Numbered from the stretch's first letter, positions 35,475 through 45,724 are shown. The stretch: 64,000 nucleotides of DNA from Paenibacillus plantarum (GCF_013141695.1 NZ_WHNY01000026.1:1-64000), one strand, 5' to 3'. Notes: generated from the sequence alone by a model not told the origin. Translations and numbers: made by a program.

Positions 35475-37763
35475 TTATGGTGCGCTAGGTCCAACCTCTG
35501 AAGCTGCCAGTGGATGTTTCCCAAAGGAAGTGCTTGAAGAGCGCTCATCCGCTCCAATGTCATTGGAGGAACGTGTTTCTCCATCCATATCCTCTGTCAC
35601 ATACGAATAGCTTCCTACTGCTGCATTGATTGCCGGACTTGTGGATGACAACTTTTGCAATCCGTTTAACGTCGTGAGTAACGGGTTTGTTGCCCATATT
35701 TGAGCCGTAGTCCTTGAACCATTGTTGCTTACTGTGCTGCCGTTCCCTATGTTCCCCTCAAATACCGTGTTGGTGGTGCCAACTTCATAATATAGAGTCC
35801 CTGTAGAATTTTTTACGATATTATTAGCCACTCTGCTGTCCTGTGGAGCTAAGGGTTTACCTGAACCAACGATGATGCCCGTCGTGCTGTTCACAATCGT
35901 ATTGTTGACGACTTGTGCTCGGTAGATTTTCCATTGCGCTTTCAAGTCATCCGCTGATGGGTTGGAAGGATAGCCACCTGTACCACCATCATAATCAGCA
36001 TTATCAAGAATAATTGCGTTAGCCGTCAGATTCTCCATGTAGTTGTTGTAGATCTTATGATCATTGCCATAAATGCGGATTCCTGCTTGTTCCGATTCTA
36101 CTCCATCACCGAGGAAATAATTGCCGTAAAAGGAGTTGCTATGTCCATGTCTTGAGGTGAGTCCACCCTTGGACGTTTTGAAGGTATTGTAGCGAACCGT
36201 ATTATTACTGCTTTTTACAGAAACGATTTCGGGTTCACCATCGCAGTTTTCAAACAGATTGTACTGGATCGTATTATACCCATTGGACAGTGATATTCCT
36301 GATAAGCCGAGACGTATTGTTTCCTTGCCATTCGCGACCCATGGCCCTACGTCATGAAAATAATTATATTCAATAACATCATACTGAGAGATGTTTCCAT
36401 TTCCGTCACCTTGATAGGCAATTAGCGGATCCGTGTCGCTCTTCGGACCAAAATCATTATGGTCAATGCGATTATGATGGCTATTAACGCCACTAACCTG
36501 CAGCCAGATGAGGGTTCCTCCTGTTGCTTGTAGGGCAAATCGATTTCGAGTTACTCGAATGTTATTAGAACCATCTAGCAGCAGTGCTGTGTTTCCTAAA
36601 TTTGTGAACTTTAATCCTTCGATAACGACATTCGAAGAATTTTGAATTTGCAGAGAGGCACCGCCAGAAATGATTGCCTGACCTGAATTAGCTGCCTTGA
36701 TCGTGATTGGGTTACTCGCTGTGCCATTTTTGTTACTTAGTACAAAAGGTCCTGTTTGCGAGTAAGTCCCATTGGCTAGAACGATTGTCGTACCTGCGCT
36801 CGCATTACTTAAGGCAGTTGCTAACTGTGCGGAAGTGGAAACAGACACACCCGGTATCACTGGGGCATCACCATAAATTTCGACCTCGGTATAACTGTTC
36901 CATAAGTTAGCAGAGTTACCATGACCAACAATTCGCACATAACGAGCTGACGCTACATCCGTAAAGTCGAAAGTTTGGAGGCTTGTATTCAAACTGCTCG
37001 TCACATTTGCCTGAACCGTCGTGAAATTCACATTATCGGTGGACGTTTGAATATCGAAAGTGGAGGTTCTCGTATCTCCGCTTACAAAAGCCATTTTGAT
37101 ATAACCAACCCTGACGCTTGATCCTAAATCGTACTTAATCCATTGTCCGTTACCGCTAGCTGACCAACGAGTGGTTAAGTTGCCATCTACTGTGTTAGCA
37201 GGCACGTTGCCATCATCGCTACTCGCCGTTACGGAAGCTCCTGCGATGGAGAACTTCGTATCTACGGAAGCGCTTGCAGAAGTGTCGCCGTAAATTTCTA
37301 CCTCGGTATAACTATTCCATAAGTTCGCAGAGTTGCCGTGTCCCACAATCCGCACATAACGAGCCGGATCTACATCGGGGAAATTAAAGGTTTGGAGGCT
37401 CGTATTCAAGCTGCTGGTCACATTAGCCTGAGCCGTCGTAAACGTAACATTATCTGTAGAGGTTTGAATATCAAAAGTCGAGGTTCTCGTATCTCCACTG
37501 ATAAAAGCGATTTTAATGTAAGATACTTTTTTCACCGTGCCCAGATCATATTTAATCCACTGCCCATCTCCGCTTGCTGACCAACGCGTCGTTAAGTTTC
37601 CATCCACCGTATTGGCAGGCACATTCCCATCATCCGCGCTCGCTGTTACTCCAGATGCCGCAACCGTCAGTTTCGCGTCTGCCGCATAACCAGCAAAAGG
37701 AATCATGGTAAGAAACAAACTCATTAATAGCATAACAATTCCAACTTTTTTACCTTTTCGCAT
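35475..37763 (-). CDS. Secreted PL6 polysaccharide lyase with two discoidin (F5/8 C) domains
   Basis: A 762-residue exported protein. Signal peptide 1-28 (VGIVMLLMSLFLTMIPFAGYA-type core), two nearly identical F5/8 type C domains (about 30-160 and 168-300), then a right-handed beta-helix of polysaccharide lyase family 6. Lys517 and Arg538 sit 21 residues apart, as do Lys250 and Arg271 of chondroitinase B, with EPEIVSVK supplying the calcium-site Glu. It should cut alginate, dermatan-sulfate-like or other uronate polymers. The two discoidin domains are a 417-bp tandem duplication. It has its own promoter region with a palindrome at 37837. Confidence 0.88.
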   Translation of the reverse strand: MRKGKKVGIVMLLMSLFLTMIPFAGYAADAKLTVAASGVTASADDGNVPANTVDGNLTTRWSASGDGQWIKYDLGTVKKVSYIKIAFISGDTRTSTFDIQTSTDNVTFTTAQANVTSSLNTSLQTFNFPDVDPARYVRIVGHGNSANLWNSYTEVEIYGDTSASASVDTKFSIAGASVTASSDDGNVPANTVDGNLTTRWSASGNGQWIKYDLGSSVRVGYIKMAFVSGDTRTSTFDIQTSTDNVNFTTVQANVTSSLNTSLQTFDFTDVASARYVRIVGHGNSANLWNSYTEVEIYGDAPVIPGVSVSTSAQLATALSNASAGTTIVLANGTYSQTGPFVLSNKNGTASNPITIKAANSGQAIISGGASLQIQNSSNVVIEGLKFTNLGNTALLLDGSNNIRVTRNRFALQATGGTLIWLQVSGVNSHHNRIDHNDFGPKSDTDPLIAYQGDGNGNISQYDVIEYNYFHDVGPWVANGKETIRLGLSGISLSNGYNTIQYNLFENCDGEPEIVSVKSSNNTVRYNTFKTSKGGLTSRHGHSNSFYGNYFLGDGVESEQAGIRIYGNDHKIYNNYMENLTANAIILDNADYDGGTGGYPSNPSADDLKAQWKIYRAQVVNNTIVNSTTGIIVGSGKPLAPQDSRVANNIVKNSTGTLYYEVGTTNTVFEGNIGNGSTVSNNGSRTTAQIWATNPLLTTLNGLQKLSSTSPAINAAVGSYSYVTEDMDGETRSSNDIGADERSSSTSFGKHPLAASEVGPSAP

Positions 37764-37836
37764 AAATACATCCTCCCTTGATTCTCATTTGAACCCTTGC
37801 ATCCGATCTAATCTTTGAACTCCTTTCATTCGTATT

Positions 37837-37850
37837 GAGTGCGTGCACTC
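37837..37850. promoter_or_regulatory. Palindromic operator candidate upstream of the PL6 lyase
   Basis: GAGTGC-GT-GCACTC, a 14-bp dyad 74 bp upstream of the lyase start. Its short symmetric form suits a repressor or activator site; no matching copy was noticed elsewhere in the region. Confidence 0.4.
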
Positions 37851-37977
37851 TCCATCAATTTAATACAAATTACGGAAAATAAGCATCATCATAATCGTGA
37901 ATGCACCTTCAAAATCGAAACTGATTACCCTCATTACCTAAACTCGCTATTCAAATATAGATGTCAGGCATATGAAG

Positions 37978-38002
37978 AGGCCCATGCTCAGTTGCATGGA
38001 CC
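37978..38002 (-). terminator. Terminator of the AKR-to-GH105 operon
   Basis: GGTCCATGC / GCATGGGCC stem with a 6-7-base loop, then CTCTTC on the minus strand, about 22 bases past the GH105 stop. Confidence 0.7.
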
Positions 38003-38023
38003 ACCGACGATCATTCGTATGAT

Positions 38024-39085
38024 TTATTTACATGCTTCCACCATAAGCATCAATGCCATGGACTGCCCATACGGCATCGGACATTGTTTGATGTTGCGGT
38101 AATAATCAAGGTTATCCTTTAAGCCTGTACCGTAAGAAACACCATGGACAATTCCTTCATCATCAATTTTGCTTATGACACCTTCCAGTGCTTTCAGTCC
38201 CACAGCGCGATAACGCTCATCAATAAAACCTTTCCGTACTGCCTTCAAGATGCCATAGGCAAACGCAGAAGAAGCCGATGTTTCCAAATACGAATCAGGC
38301 TGATCCAATAGGGTATGCCATAGGCCGCTTTCATGTTGAAGTGTGGCCAGTGTTCTCACCTGTCGTTCGAGTGACGAGATCAGGAACTGGCTTACACCCG
38401 TTGGCAGCGGAGCGATATCCAGATAATCTACCAGTCCTGCTGTATACCAAGAATTGCCACGTGCCCATAAGGCTTGCGCATAATGATGGTGCCCGATAAA
38501 TGTCCAACCGTGAAAGAACAACCCCGTCTTCACATCGGTTAAATATTTGAGATGGACTAAGAACTGTCGGATACTCTCTTGGAAATAAGCATCATCTTGC
38601 AACAGGACACCCATGCGTGCTACGAACAAAACGATCATATACAAGGTATCATCCCATAATTGACCTTCGTTCAGATTCCGTGTAACACAATGCTGAAGGC
38701 CGCCTTCATCCGTTCTCGGCATTTCTTCCATCACATATGTGACCCATTCTTTACAAAGCGCCACATACGCCTTATTCCCTGTTTCCTCAGCCAAATAACT
38801 TAACGTCAGCATGGGACACATCGTATTTACATTCTTGTCCGGTAAGCCTTCAGCAATCCGCTTGTCAAACCATTGTATGAGCTCATCTCTGATCGCTAAG
38901 TTGCCTGTCTCCTTATAATAGGCGTACAAAGCAAACAATCCAACGCCCTGAGGCCATTCCCAATTATCCATCGACACAATGCCAATCGCGACACTTTCTT
39001 GAAATGCTGGTTTTAAAGCTTTCATTTGATGAATGAGCTTTGAAATGATGTGTTCATACTTTTCAAGCGTAGCAGCATTTGTCAT
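38024..39085 (-). CDS. GH88/GH105 unsaturated uronyl hydrolase
   Basis: A 353-residue (alpha/alpha)6 barrel of the YteR/YesR type. The catalytic Asp is likely Asp146 in GQLWDDTLYM (YteR Asp143, in WxDT). Aromatic and His residues line the cleft (GHHHYAQALWARGNSWY). It has no signal peptide. It removes the 4,5-unsaturated uronic acid that polysaccharide lyases leave on oligosaccharides, so it directly complements the PL6 enzyme encoded next door. It is the last gene of an operon starting at 45544. AAGGAG precedes ATG. Confidence 0.9.
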   Translation of the reverse strand: MTNAATLEKYEHIISKLIHQMKALKPAFQESVAIGIVSMDNWEWPQGVGLFALYAYYKETGNLAIRDELIQWFDKRIAEGLPDKNVNTMCPMLTLSYLAEETGNKAYVALCKEWVTYVMEEMPRTDEGGLQHCVTRNLNEGQLWDDTLYMIVLFVARMGVLLQDDAYFQESIRQFLVHLKYLTDVKTGLFFHGWTFIGHHHYAQALWARGNSWYTAGLVDYLDIAPLPTGVSQFLISSLERQVRTLATLQHESGLWHTLLDQPDSYLETSASSAFAYGILKAVRKGFIDERYRAVGLKALEGVISKIDDEGIVHGVSYGTGLKDNLDYYRNIKQCPMPYGQSMALMLMVEACK

Positions 39086-39100
39086 AACTCATTTCACTCC

Positions 39101-41701
39101 TTAAGTGAGAATAGGCTGTATGAGACGGTCCTGTAGCTGTTGTGTATAAAGACTGCGAGGATTTACATGGCTACCGAAACTTTCCCAATAGGCATCCTTG
39201 CGTTGCCTTTGATCATAGGGACTCGGGAGAAGTGGCTTGCCCTGACTTCCAACATGTCCGATCGCATAGTTTTGAGCGGTCGGTGGCTGTTGAGAGACCA
39301 GCTCATTGGACGTATTCCACGTAACATAGTTCGCTCCTGACCAACCATGGCCGCTCCCTAACCAGGCCCGATCCTGAATATGGATACGTCCCTCTACATT
39401 GTCATAGAGGCATCCCACTGACCACCGATGATGCGGTTCACTCGTGTTGTAATCCTTTTGCGACTCGCAATCGAGGAATACATTCGGCCCTGCGACACGT
39501 GCATCCACTGCAAAAGCATGTCTTGCGGTTTCCGAGTAAGATCGCTGTACGAGTGTTAATTCACCCATCAGATGATACGAATAGCGGCGGCCTCCCGTGA
39601 TCACGCTGATAAAGTCATAGACTGCACAATCTTGGATTGTGATCCATTTCGCAGAGCGTCCAACCTGCACCAGTGCATGTTGGAAATGGAAACCAACGAT
39701 ATTGCGTATCCAAGCGTTTTTGACATGATCCAGATAAATAAAATTAATCGCATGCTGCTCGTCGGCCAGGTATGGTTCTCCGCCCTCATTACCGTCAATT
39801 CGCGATTCCACGATACTTGGATCATACGAAACAACTACCCTCAAGGACTCGATACCGATCTGTTCGATCCGGCCCCCATCCTCATACTTAATAAGTGCTC
39901 CGCCTCCCCAGCGGCTTTCAATCGCATTCGCGATTGGAGCGTCCAGCGTGATGCAATTGCCATCCATATGGGTGATTACTCTGTCGAACTCCAGCTGGAA
40001 GGGCAGCCAATTTGCCGTCCCGCCTGCAACGGGCCTCATGCGAATGGCATCCATGCCAATGGCATGAATCCAGCGTTCATTCCCGTAGCGATGCACCTTG
40101 ACAGTGTCTCCGACCCGATATAAGGAAGCATCGGTAACATGAATCGTTCGAGCTCCCGATGTCACATAAAGATCGGAAATGGAGGTCTGCGTTTCAGCCA
40201 GTAGACACGGAGCTGATTCTCCCTTAATCTCGATCAAATTCCGCTGTTTGGTACCTGTAGCATACAGTAAGGTTCCACCTTCGTTTTCTCCTTCACCGCG
40301 TAAGACAATTCCACTTACCCTAATCTGCAAGGTACCATCAACAGGGTAGACGCCCTTCTTCAACAGAACGGTGCCGCGAAAGCCTGACGAAGATGGCGAT
40401 AATGCAGCTACCTGATCAATCGCGTCTTGAATATGTGTCGTATTATCTCCCTCTACGGGTTCAAGTGAAATAACAGATGCGATATCAGGAATCGCTACGC
40501 CGCCTCCACCATATCCGCAATTCGAGAAGTCGATGATCTGATTCCCCTTGAAATCAGGCACATAAACCAGTTTCCCATTTGTATCGACATGTACGATTTC
40601 ACTTTGCCCCTCTATCGAACTATGAACGGGCTTAACGGTAAAATAAAAAGCATCATAGAAGGCGCTGCCATCTTCTACTTCCATCACAATGTTTATCCGG
40701 AATTGACCAGGATCCCTCGCTTCGCCAGGAAATGTAACTGTCGTTGCCGTATCCACTGCCAATTTGCACACGGGATGACTCACAATCAACTGATCCGTGG
40801 ACATGTTCACCAATGTAACTTGCATGGTCATCGCTTCTGAAGGCCTAACATGCAACTCTGGAAGTGTACGACCAAGTTCCAAGAAAGCAGGCTGTCCAAT
40901 TTCCATAACCAAGGAAGGATGTACAAGATCAATATCCACCAACCATTCCGTGGGATTATACACATCTATATAAAAGCTTGCCTCTTGCATCACGCCATCT
41001 AAAGTTACATTAGCCTTAATCTGAGAGATGCCCGACTTGAGACAGGTTATCACCCTATTCTCATCTACCGACACCACTTCCTCATGGCTGCTACGAATTG
41101 AAATTTCCCCATACGTTAAGTCAGCATCCGAACCATCTGTCAAAATTCCTTTCAAATCCAGCTCCGCTCTGTTGTTCACTTGCACCGCTAATGTATCATC
41201 TTGATCGTAATCGCGGCCTTCTACCGTGCAAACTACGCGATCTAACAAGGGACCCGCAGGAATCGCTAACCGATCATAAATACCGAAATCAATGAGCTGA
41301 AAATCACGTTCCGGATCAAATAGCTCCACTTCCAACTTGACATATCGTCCTTTAACTCTTGGAAACAAAACACTTTCGTCAGTACGAATTCCGCCTCTCG
41401 ACGTTTCCCGACTAAAGGTTTCAGTCCAAATGACATCGTCGGTAGAATGAAGAATACGGTATTTAGAGATGAAACCGGATGCCAACTTCAACAGGACAAG
41501 ATTGAACGAATAGCAATCACCCAGATCAACCGTAATCCATACGCGGTTATCATCCTTTTGATCGGAACTTGTTGGTTGCCAATAGGTAGTAAGGAAACCA
41601 TCTACCGCGTGACGGCCAGTCCCCTTCGTACGTTCTGAACTGCAGGTTACTTCGCAATTTTGAGCGAGATTAATTTCCGTTATTGCTTCTGTTTTAGACA
41701 T
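39101..41701 (-). CDS. Cytoplasmic discoidin/beta-helix protein
   Basis: An 866-residue protein with an N-terminal F5/8 C domain (about 8-150), a linker with Ig-like strands (about 150-370) and a C-terminal right-handed beta-helix of the pectate-lyase superfamily (about 400-830), starting at HIQDAIDQVAAL and GIVLRGEGENEGGTLL. There is no signal peptide. The beta-helix fold and place between GH43-like and GH105 genes point to a polysaccharide-active enzyme, lyase or hydrolase, but I do not recognise its family or catalytic residues. GGAGGG precedes ATG; it is 15 bases from the GH105 gene. Confidence 0.75.
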   Translation of the reverse strand: MSKTEAITEINLAQNCEVTCSSERTKGTGRHAVDGFLTTYWQPTSSDQKDDNRVWITVDLGDCYSFNLVLLKLASGFISKYRILHSTDDVIWTETFSRETSRGGIRTDESVLFPRVKGRYVKLEVELFDPERDFQLIDFGIYDRLAIPAGPLLDRVVCTVEGRDYDQDDTLAVQVNNRAELDLKGILTDGSDADLTYGEISIRSSHEEVVSVDENRVITCLKSGISQIKANVTLDGVMQEASFYIDVYNPTEWLVDIDLVHPSLVMEIGQPAFLELGRTLPELHVRPSEAMTMQVTLVNMSTDQLIVSHPVCKLAVDTATTVTFPGEARDPGQFRINIVMEVEDGSAFYDAFYFTVKPVHSSIEGQSEIVHVDTNGKLVYVPDFKGNQIIDFSNCGYGGGGVAIPDIASVISLEPVEGDNTTHIQDAIDQVAALSPSSSGFRGTVLLKKGVYPVDGTLQIRVSGIVLRGEGENEGGTLLYATGTKQRNLIEIKGESAPCLLAETQTSISDLYVTSGARTIHVTDASLYRVGDTVKVHRYGNERWIHAIGMDAIRMRPVAGGTANWLPFQLEFDRVITHMDGNCITLDAPIANAIESRWGGGALIKYEDGGRIEQIGIESLRVVVSYDPSIVESRIDGNEGGEPYLADEQHAINFIYLDHVKNAWIRNIVGFHFQHALVQVGRSAKWITIQDCAVYDFISVITGGRRYSYHLMGELTLVQRSYSETARHAFAVDARVAGPNVFLDCESQKDYNTSEPHHRWSVGCLYDNVEGRIHIQDRAWLGSGHGWSGANYVTWNTSNELVSQQPPTAQNYAIGHVGSQGKPLLPSPYDQRQRKDAYWESFGSHVNPRSLYTQQLQDRLIQPILT

Positions 41702-41728
41702 TCAAGCGTCCCTCCATCCTGATGCTGC

Positions 41729-42739
41729 TCATTCATGAGCTAGTGGAATCACCATATTCCAAGTTTGTGTAGCGTCATGAAATCCCTTGGTACCATCTGA
41801 TGTAGCTGCAAATAAATGAGTAGGTTTACCATTTTGAAACAGTAGAAAAGGCCTTTCTAAATTACCCATTGTTTGGGTAGTCCCATTATCCCATGTGACT
41901 TTTCGAGAATACGCAAGTGATGGATGGATTTCCCAATTCATACCATCCTTCGAGAAGGCGTATACACCACCGTACTTTTCACCGGATAGATCGCCATCCA
42001 TATCTTTCGCGATCATGGCATAACCGTCATCTGTACGCCACACGAAAGGGTCTTCCAAATGTGCGTCGGGTGGGAAAAGCGGGTTTTCACTCATAACACG
42101 GTAAGGGCCCTCGTAATGATCTGCTCGCGCAGCCCCAAACGTCATTTTCGCATGCCCATTGCCTTCATATTGTCTTGCTTTATAGATCAACAGCACGGAA
42201 CCATCTTCCGCTATGCACGGGGCAGGATTAGACGTTAAGAAACTGTCGAACTTCCCTGGCCTTGTTGATACAATAGGTTCATCACGCCGCTGCCAGGGTC
42301 CGAACACACTATGCGATACCGCCAATCCAATACGTTTGTTCGCTCGAGCAACGATACATCGCGGATCTTGGAGCCCATATCCATCTCCCTCAATCGGATC
42401 CGGAAAAGGATGTGTTGACCCCATATAAAACAGCAAATACTTGTCTTTGTGCTTAACGATATGTGGATTATGCGTGCTCCGCCCATCCCAATATTCGGCT
42501 CCTCGCGCAGGCAGTACGACCTCCTGAAACGTGTAGGGTCCTTCTGGCTGATCTGAAACAGCCCGAACGATCTCGGAAGAAACCAACCAACCTGGATGCA
42601 TCGGAAGTGATTTAGGCCACCTAGAGGCAAATAAGTGGAATTTGCCATCATCACCTTGAACGGCAGATCCGCACCACACCCAATAATCCTCCATTTGGAA
42701 TCCACCGTTTCGTGGAGCTGGCAAGAAATTTTTTAGCAT
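41729..42739 (-). CDS. Five-bladed beta-propeller glycoside hydrolase (GH43/GH117-like)
   Basis: A 336-residue cytoplasmic protein with GDDGKFHLFASRWP, THNPHIVKHKDKYLLFYMG, TSNPAPCIAEDGSVLLIYKAR and HLEDPFVWRTDDGY, the repeated blade pattern of GH43/GH117-type enzymes. The Asp in NPAP or DGK and the Glu in LEDPF are catalytic candidates. The start at ATG 42739 follows AAGGAG by 9 bases; the ATG at 42769 abuts the fucosidase stop and lacks a site. It probably releases a terminal sugar from imported oligomers. Confidence 0.82.
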   Translation of the reverse strand: MLKNFLPAPRNGGFQMEDYWVWCGSAVQGDDGKFHLFASRWPKSLPMHPGWLVSSEIVRAVSDQPEGPYTFQEVVLPARGAEYWDGRSTHNPHIVKHKDKYLLFYMGSTHPFPDPIEGDGYGLQDPRCIVARANKRIGLAVSHSVFGPWQRRDEPIVSTRPGKFDSFLTSNPAPCIAEDGSVLLIYKARQYEGNGHAKMTFGAARADHYEGPYRVMSENPLFPPDAHLEDPFVWRTDDGYAMIAKDMDGDLSGEKYGGVYAFSKDGMNWEIHPSLAYSRKVTWDNGTTQTMGNLERPFLLFQNGKPTHLFAATSDGTKGFHDATQTWNMVIPLAHE

Positions 42740-42769
42740 AACAACATTCTCCTTCCTATTTGCTTTCAT

Positions 42770-44569
42770 TCATATGAATTCATGATTCGTTAGCGTAATT
42801 TCTTTCAAGTTCATCAAGACGTTTCCACAGATCGTGTTTGGCTGAACCGTTATCACATATTCTCCAGGAGCATGAAAGTGAAAGAGTCCGATCTCGGAAG
42901 ATTGGAATTGGTATTCGCCGCCCGTATTCGTTACGGCAGCAGCTAACTTATCTGGACCAACTGCAATCTCGAAGGAGCCTCCCGCAGATGCTTCATCTGC
43001 ACCGTACACAGCAGTTACCTTGTACGCCCCAGCGTCCATCACTCGAAACTTCCATTGCATGTAATCTTGCATAGAGGACCAGTTTTTCACGTTGTCTCTT
43101 CCCTTTTTCCCCGTATCATAACGTAACGCCTCTCCATACAGCTCCCCGTCAAATACACCAAAAACATTCGTGACACCGCCAGCAAACAACACTTGTCTAG
43201 GATTGACATCTAGTTCGTCATCAAATTCAACTGCAACAACGGTACATATGGAATCAAGTGCTTCAGCTGGCAGCTCGATGAGGTGATCACCGCAATCGTT
43301 CAGTAACCGATGCGATAAGGTTGTTTTCGCTGTATCTGCCAATAGATAACAATCCTGGATCGAATTACGAATGCCAGGCAGTAAGAGTTCACCGTGAGCA
43401 GGCCAATCCCAGACTTGCAAGTATAAGGTACTGCCTTTGCGTGTACAGCGCCCCCAAGGGGTCCTACCGATCGGACTGCCCTGTGAGCCATAGATGCTTT
43501 CACCATTCAGCTCAAGCCAATTCCCGATCACGCCAAGTAATTCCAACGATTTCGCATCGAAATTACCATCTCCTGTTGGCCCCACATTGATGACGTAATT
43601 TCCACCCATACTGACGACATGAATCATGTCATGGAGGACTTCTTCGGCACTTCTCCACGCATGATCCGTTTGGTTATAGCCCCATGAATGATTTAGCGTT
43701 GCGATCGATTCCCAATCTCGCTGTTGTGCGCTAATGTGGCGCTGGTTATCACCTGTATTCTCATAATCACCGAATCCCTCACGACGAACTCGACGGTTGA
43801 TTAGACAGTTTGATTGCGTTTCATGGACCAAATCTACAAATTGCTTTCCATGTTCATCCGTAATTTTGTGCCCACAATCAAACCAAAGGATGCCAATAGG
43901 GCCATATTGGGTTAGCAGTTCTTTCACTTGAGGAAAAGCTTTTTCTTGTAAATATCGCTCATAGCGATTACGTTTGTTGTCATCCACCACCCATGCGTGG
44001 AGCGGATCATAGGCACTAATATTTGCCGGGAAATCCAAGGTGTTTCCTTGAGAATCCGGATGATGCCAATCCATGGCATGCGAGTAATACAAGCAAAGTA
44101 CCATATTTTCTCGCTTACAAGCATCAGCTAATTCCGCCACGGGATCTCTGCCAAAAGGGGTTGCTTTAACAATCGTGTAGTCACTTACTTGCGAATCGTA
44201 CATCGCAAAGCCTTCATGATGCTTAGCCGTGAAGATCATGTATTTCAAACCAGCATCCTTCGCAGCACGAACCCAGGCACTCGCATCAAATTGATGAGCA
44301 TCAAATTGATCGGCGATGCGTTCATATTCATGAATTGGAATTTGAGCCCTTAACTGCAGATGCTCCGCGTAAGCAGCATTGACGGGGTCTCCTTTCCATA
44401 CACCACCGGGCAGCGAATATAACCCCCAGTGAATAAATAAACCTACTTTGGCCTCGCGCCACCACTTGATTCGCTGCTCATGTGCTTCATCCGCCAACAT
44501 TTCTTGGAGCTGACTCCCTCGTTGACTATCCGCTTCCGCGTTATCCATTAAATGATCTTTAATCGACAT
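42770..44569 (-). CDS. Alpha-L-fucosidase, GH29
   Basis: A 599-residue enzyme with the GH29 barrel (about 35-360): KVGLFIHWGLYSLPGG, FTAKHHEGFAMYDS and the nucleophile in GILWFDCGH (Asp231). In most members the residue after Asp is Gly; here it is Cys, then Gly. The C-terminal half has beta-sandwich domains, the last resembling a carbohydrate-binding module. There is no signal peptide, so it cleaves fucose from imported oligosaccharides. Together with the GH95 fragment at 63701 it points to a fucose-containing substrate. AGGGGGA precedes ATG. Confidence 0.92.
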   Translation of the reverse strand: MSIKDHLMDNAEADSQRGSQLQEMLADEAHEQRIKWWREAKVGLFIHWGLYSLPGGVWKGDPVNAAYAEHLQLRAQIPIHEYERIADQFDAHQFDASAWVRAAKDAGLKYMIFTAKHHEGFAMYDSQVSDYTIVKATPFGRDPVAELADACKRENMVLCLYYSHAMDWHHPDSQGNTLDFPANISAYDPLHAWVVDDNKRNRYERYLQEKAFPQVKELLTQYGPIGILWFDCGHKITDEHGKQFVDLVHETQSNCLINRRVRREGFGDYENTGDNQRHISAQQRDWESIATLNHSWGYNQTDHAWRSAEEVLHDMIHVVSMGGNYVINVGPTGDGNFDAKSLELLGVIGNWLELNGESIYGSQGSPIGRTPWGRCTRKGSTLYLQVWDWPAHGELLLPGIRNSIQDCYLLADTAKTTLSHRLLNDCGDHLIELPAEALDSICTVVAVEFDDELDVNPRQVLFAGGVTNVFGVFDGELYGEALRYDTGKKGRDNVKNWSSMQDYMQWKFRVMDAGAYKVTAVYGADEASAGGSFEIAVGPDKLAAAVTNTGGEYQFQSSEIGLFHFHAPGEYVITVQPNTICGNVLMNLKEITLTNHEFI

Positions 44570-44593
44570 TGATCTTCCCCCTATTTCAAAGAC

Positions 44594-45544
44594 CTAACCC
44601 TGTAATATCTCTTCAATTTCCAATACATCGATGTCAGAAAGCTTAACGCCAGAAGCCCTAACATTCTCCTCCACTTGTTGGGGGCGGGAAGCACCTATAA
44701 TGCAGCTTGCGACATTATCCAGACGAAGCACCCATGCCAACGCCAGTTGGGCAACGCTTAGTTCATTGCGCTCTGCGATCATTCTCAGTTTATCTACCTT
44801 GTCAAGCAGCTCTTCCTTCATAAAATGTATGATCGCGCCATTTTGCTCTGGATCCGCTGCCCTGGAGTCGCTCGGATAGGGTGTGCCTGGTTTATACTTG
44901 CCTGTCAGAATCCCTTGAGCCAGCGGCGAAAACACAACTTGCCCGATCCCTTCCCTCGTACATAAAGGAACAATTTCCTTTTCAATGCCGCGTCGAAACA
45001 TATGATATTGCGGCTGATTCGAGATAATTGGATGTAAATTCAGCCTCTTCGCCATATGTGCGGCGTCGAGCAGTTGCTCCGTTTTCCACATGCTAACGCC
45101 CGTGTAAAGGACTTTACCTTGCGTGACCAGATCATCCAAGGCGCGAAGCGTTTCTTCAAGCGGAGTATCTGTGTCATATCTATGGCATTGATACAGGTCA
45201 ATGTAATCTACACCAAGTCTTTGCAAACTGGCATCGCATTGCTCCCTAATATGTTTGCGGGACAATCCGCGGTCATTGGGGCCGTCCCCCATGGGCACAC
45301 ACACCTTGGTTGCCAGCACATAGGATTCTCTGGGATGTTTGGACAAAGCCCGGCCCACCACTCGTTCCGCATCTCCTTTATGATAGACGTTCGCTGTATC
45401 GAACAGATTTATTCCCAACTCATAGGCTTTATCAATAATCGATTCCGATTGTTTGTCATCGATCGCTCCACCATAGGTTAGCCAACTGCCTAAACTGAGT
45501 TCACTTACTTTTAAGCCACTGTTGCCTAATCGTCTGTACTGCAT
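44594..45544 (-). CDS. Aldo/keto reductase
   Basis: A 316-residue AKR with the full tetrad Asp49, Tyr54, Lys80 and His121 (FDTANVY, LATK, YQCHRYD). The sequence is closest in style to the YghZ/KvAB-like group, which reduces short sugar aldehydes such as L-glyceraldehyde 3-phosphate. It is the first gene of the operon with GH29, the GH43-like gene, the beta-helix gene and GH105, so it may reduce an aldehyde or act in fucose metabolism; this is inference. GGGGAGG precedes ATG. Confidence 0.87.
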   Translation of the reverse strand: MQYRRLGNSGLKVSELSLGSWLTYGGAIDDKQSESIIDKAYELGINLFDTANVYHKGDAERVVGRALSKHPRESYVLATKVCVPMGDGPNDRGLSRKHIREQCDASLQRLGVDYIDLYQCHRYDTDTPLEETLRALDDLVTQGKVLYTGVSMWKTEQLLDAAHMAKRLNLHPIISNQPQYHMFRRGIEKEIVPLCTREGIGQVVFSPLAQGILTGKYKPGTPYPSDSRAADPEQNGAIIHFMKEELLDKVDKLRMIAERNELSVAQLALAWVLRLDNVASCIIGASRPQQVEENVRASGVKLSDIDVLEIEEILQG

Positions 45545-45689
45545 GTTAGAACCTCCCCATCCTACATTGCTATACGAAAATGAGAATAAACGACCTCCGA
45601 CTCGATGTTACTATCCTTGTTCCCCTTTGTCATTGTTCATACTTATACCCCTATGTCTTTTTTTATGATGGAGCACGGATTATGTCAAA

Positions 45690-45724
45690 AAGAACCACCA
45701 AGGTCGTTCACATGGATGGTTCTT
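45690..45724 (-). terminator. Terminator of the 1042-aa secreted protein gene
   Basis: AAGAACCA / TGGTTCTT stem with an imperfect inner stem, followed by Ts on the minus strand, 18 bases past the stop. Confidence 0.75.

Noticed and set aside
39572..40123. 183-residue plus-strand frame
   Set aside because: It lies entirely antisense within the beta-helix protein gene and has no ribosome site or family features.
42235..42705. 156-residue frame overlapping the GH43-like gene
   Set aside because: It is a shadow on the same strand in another frame; the GH43-like frame carries the clear motifs.
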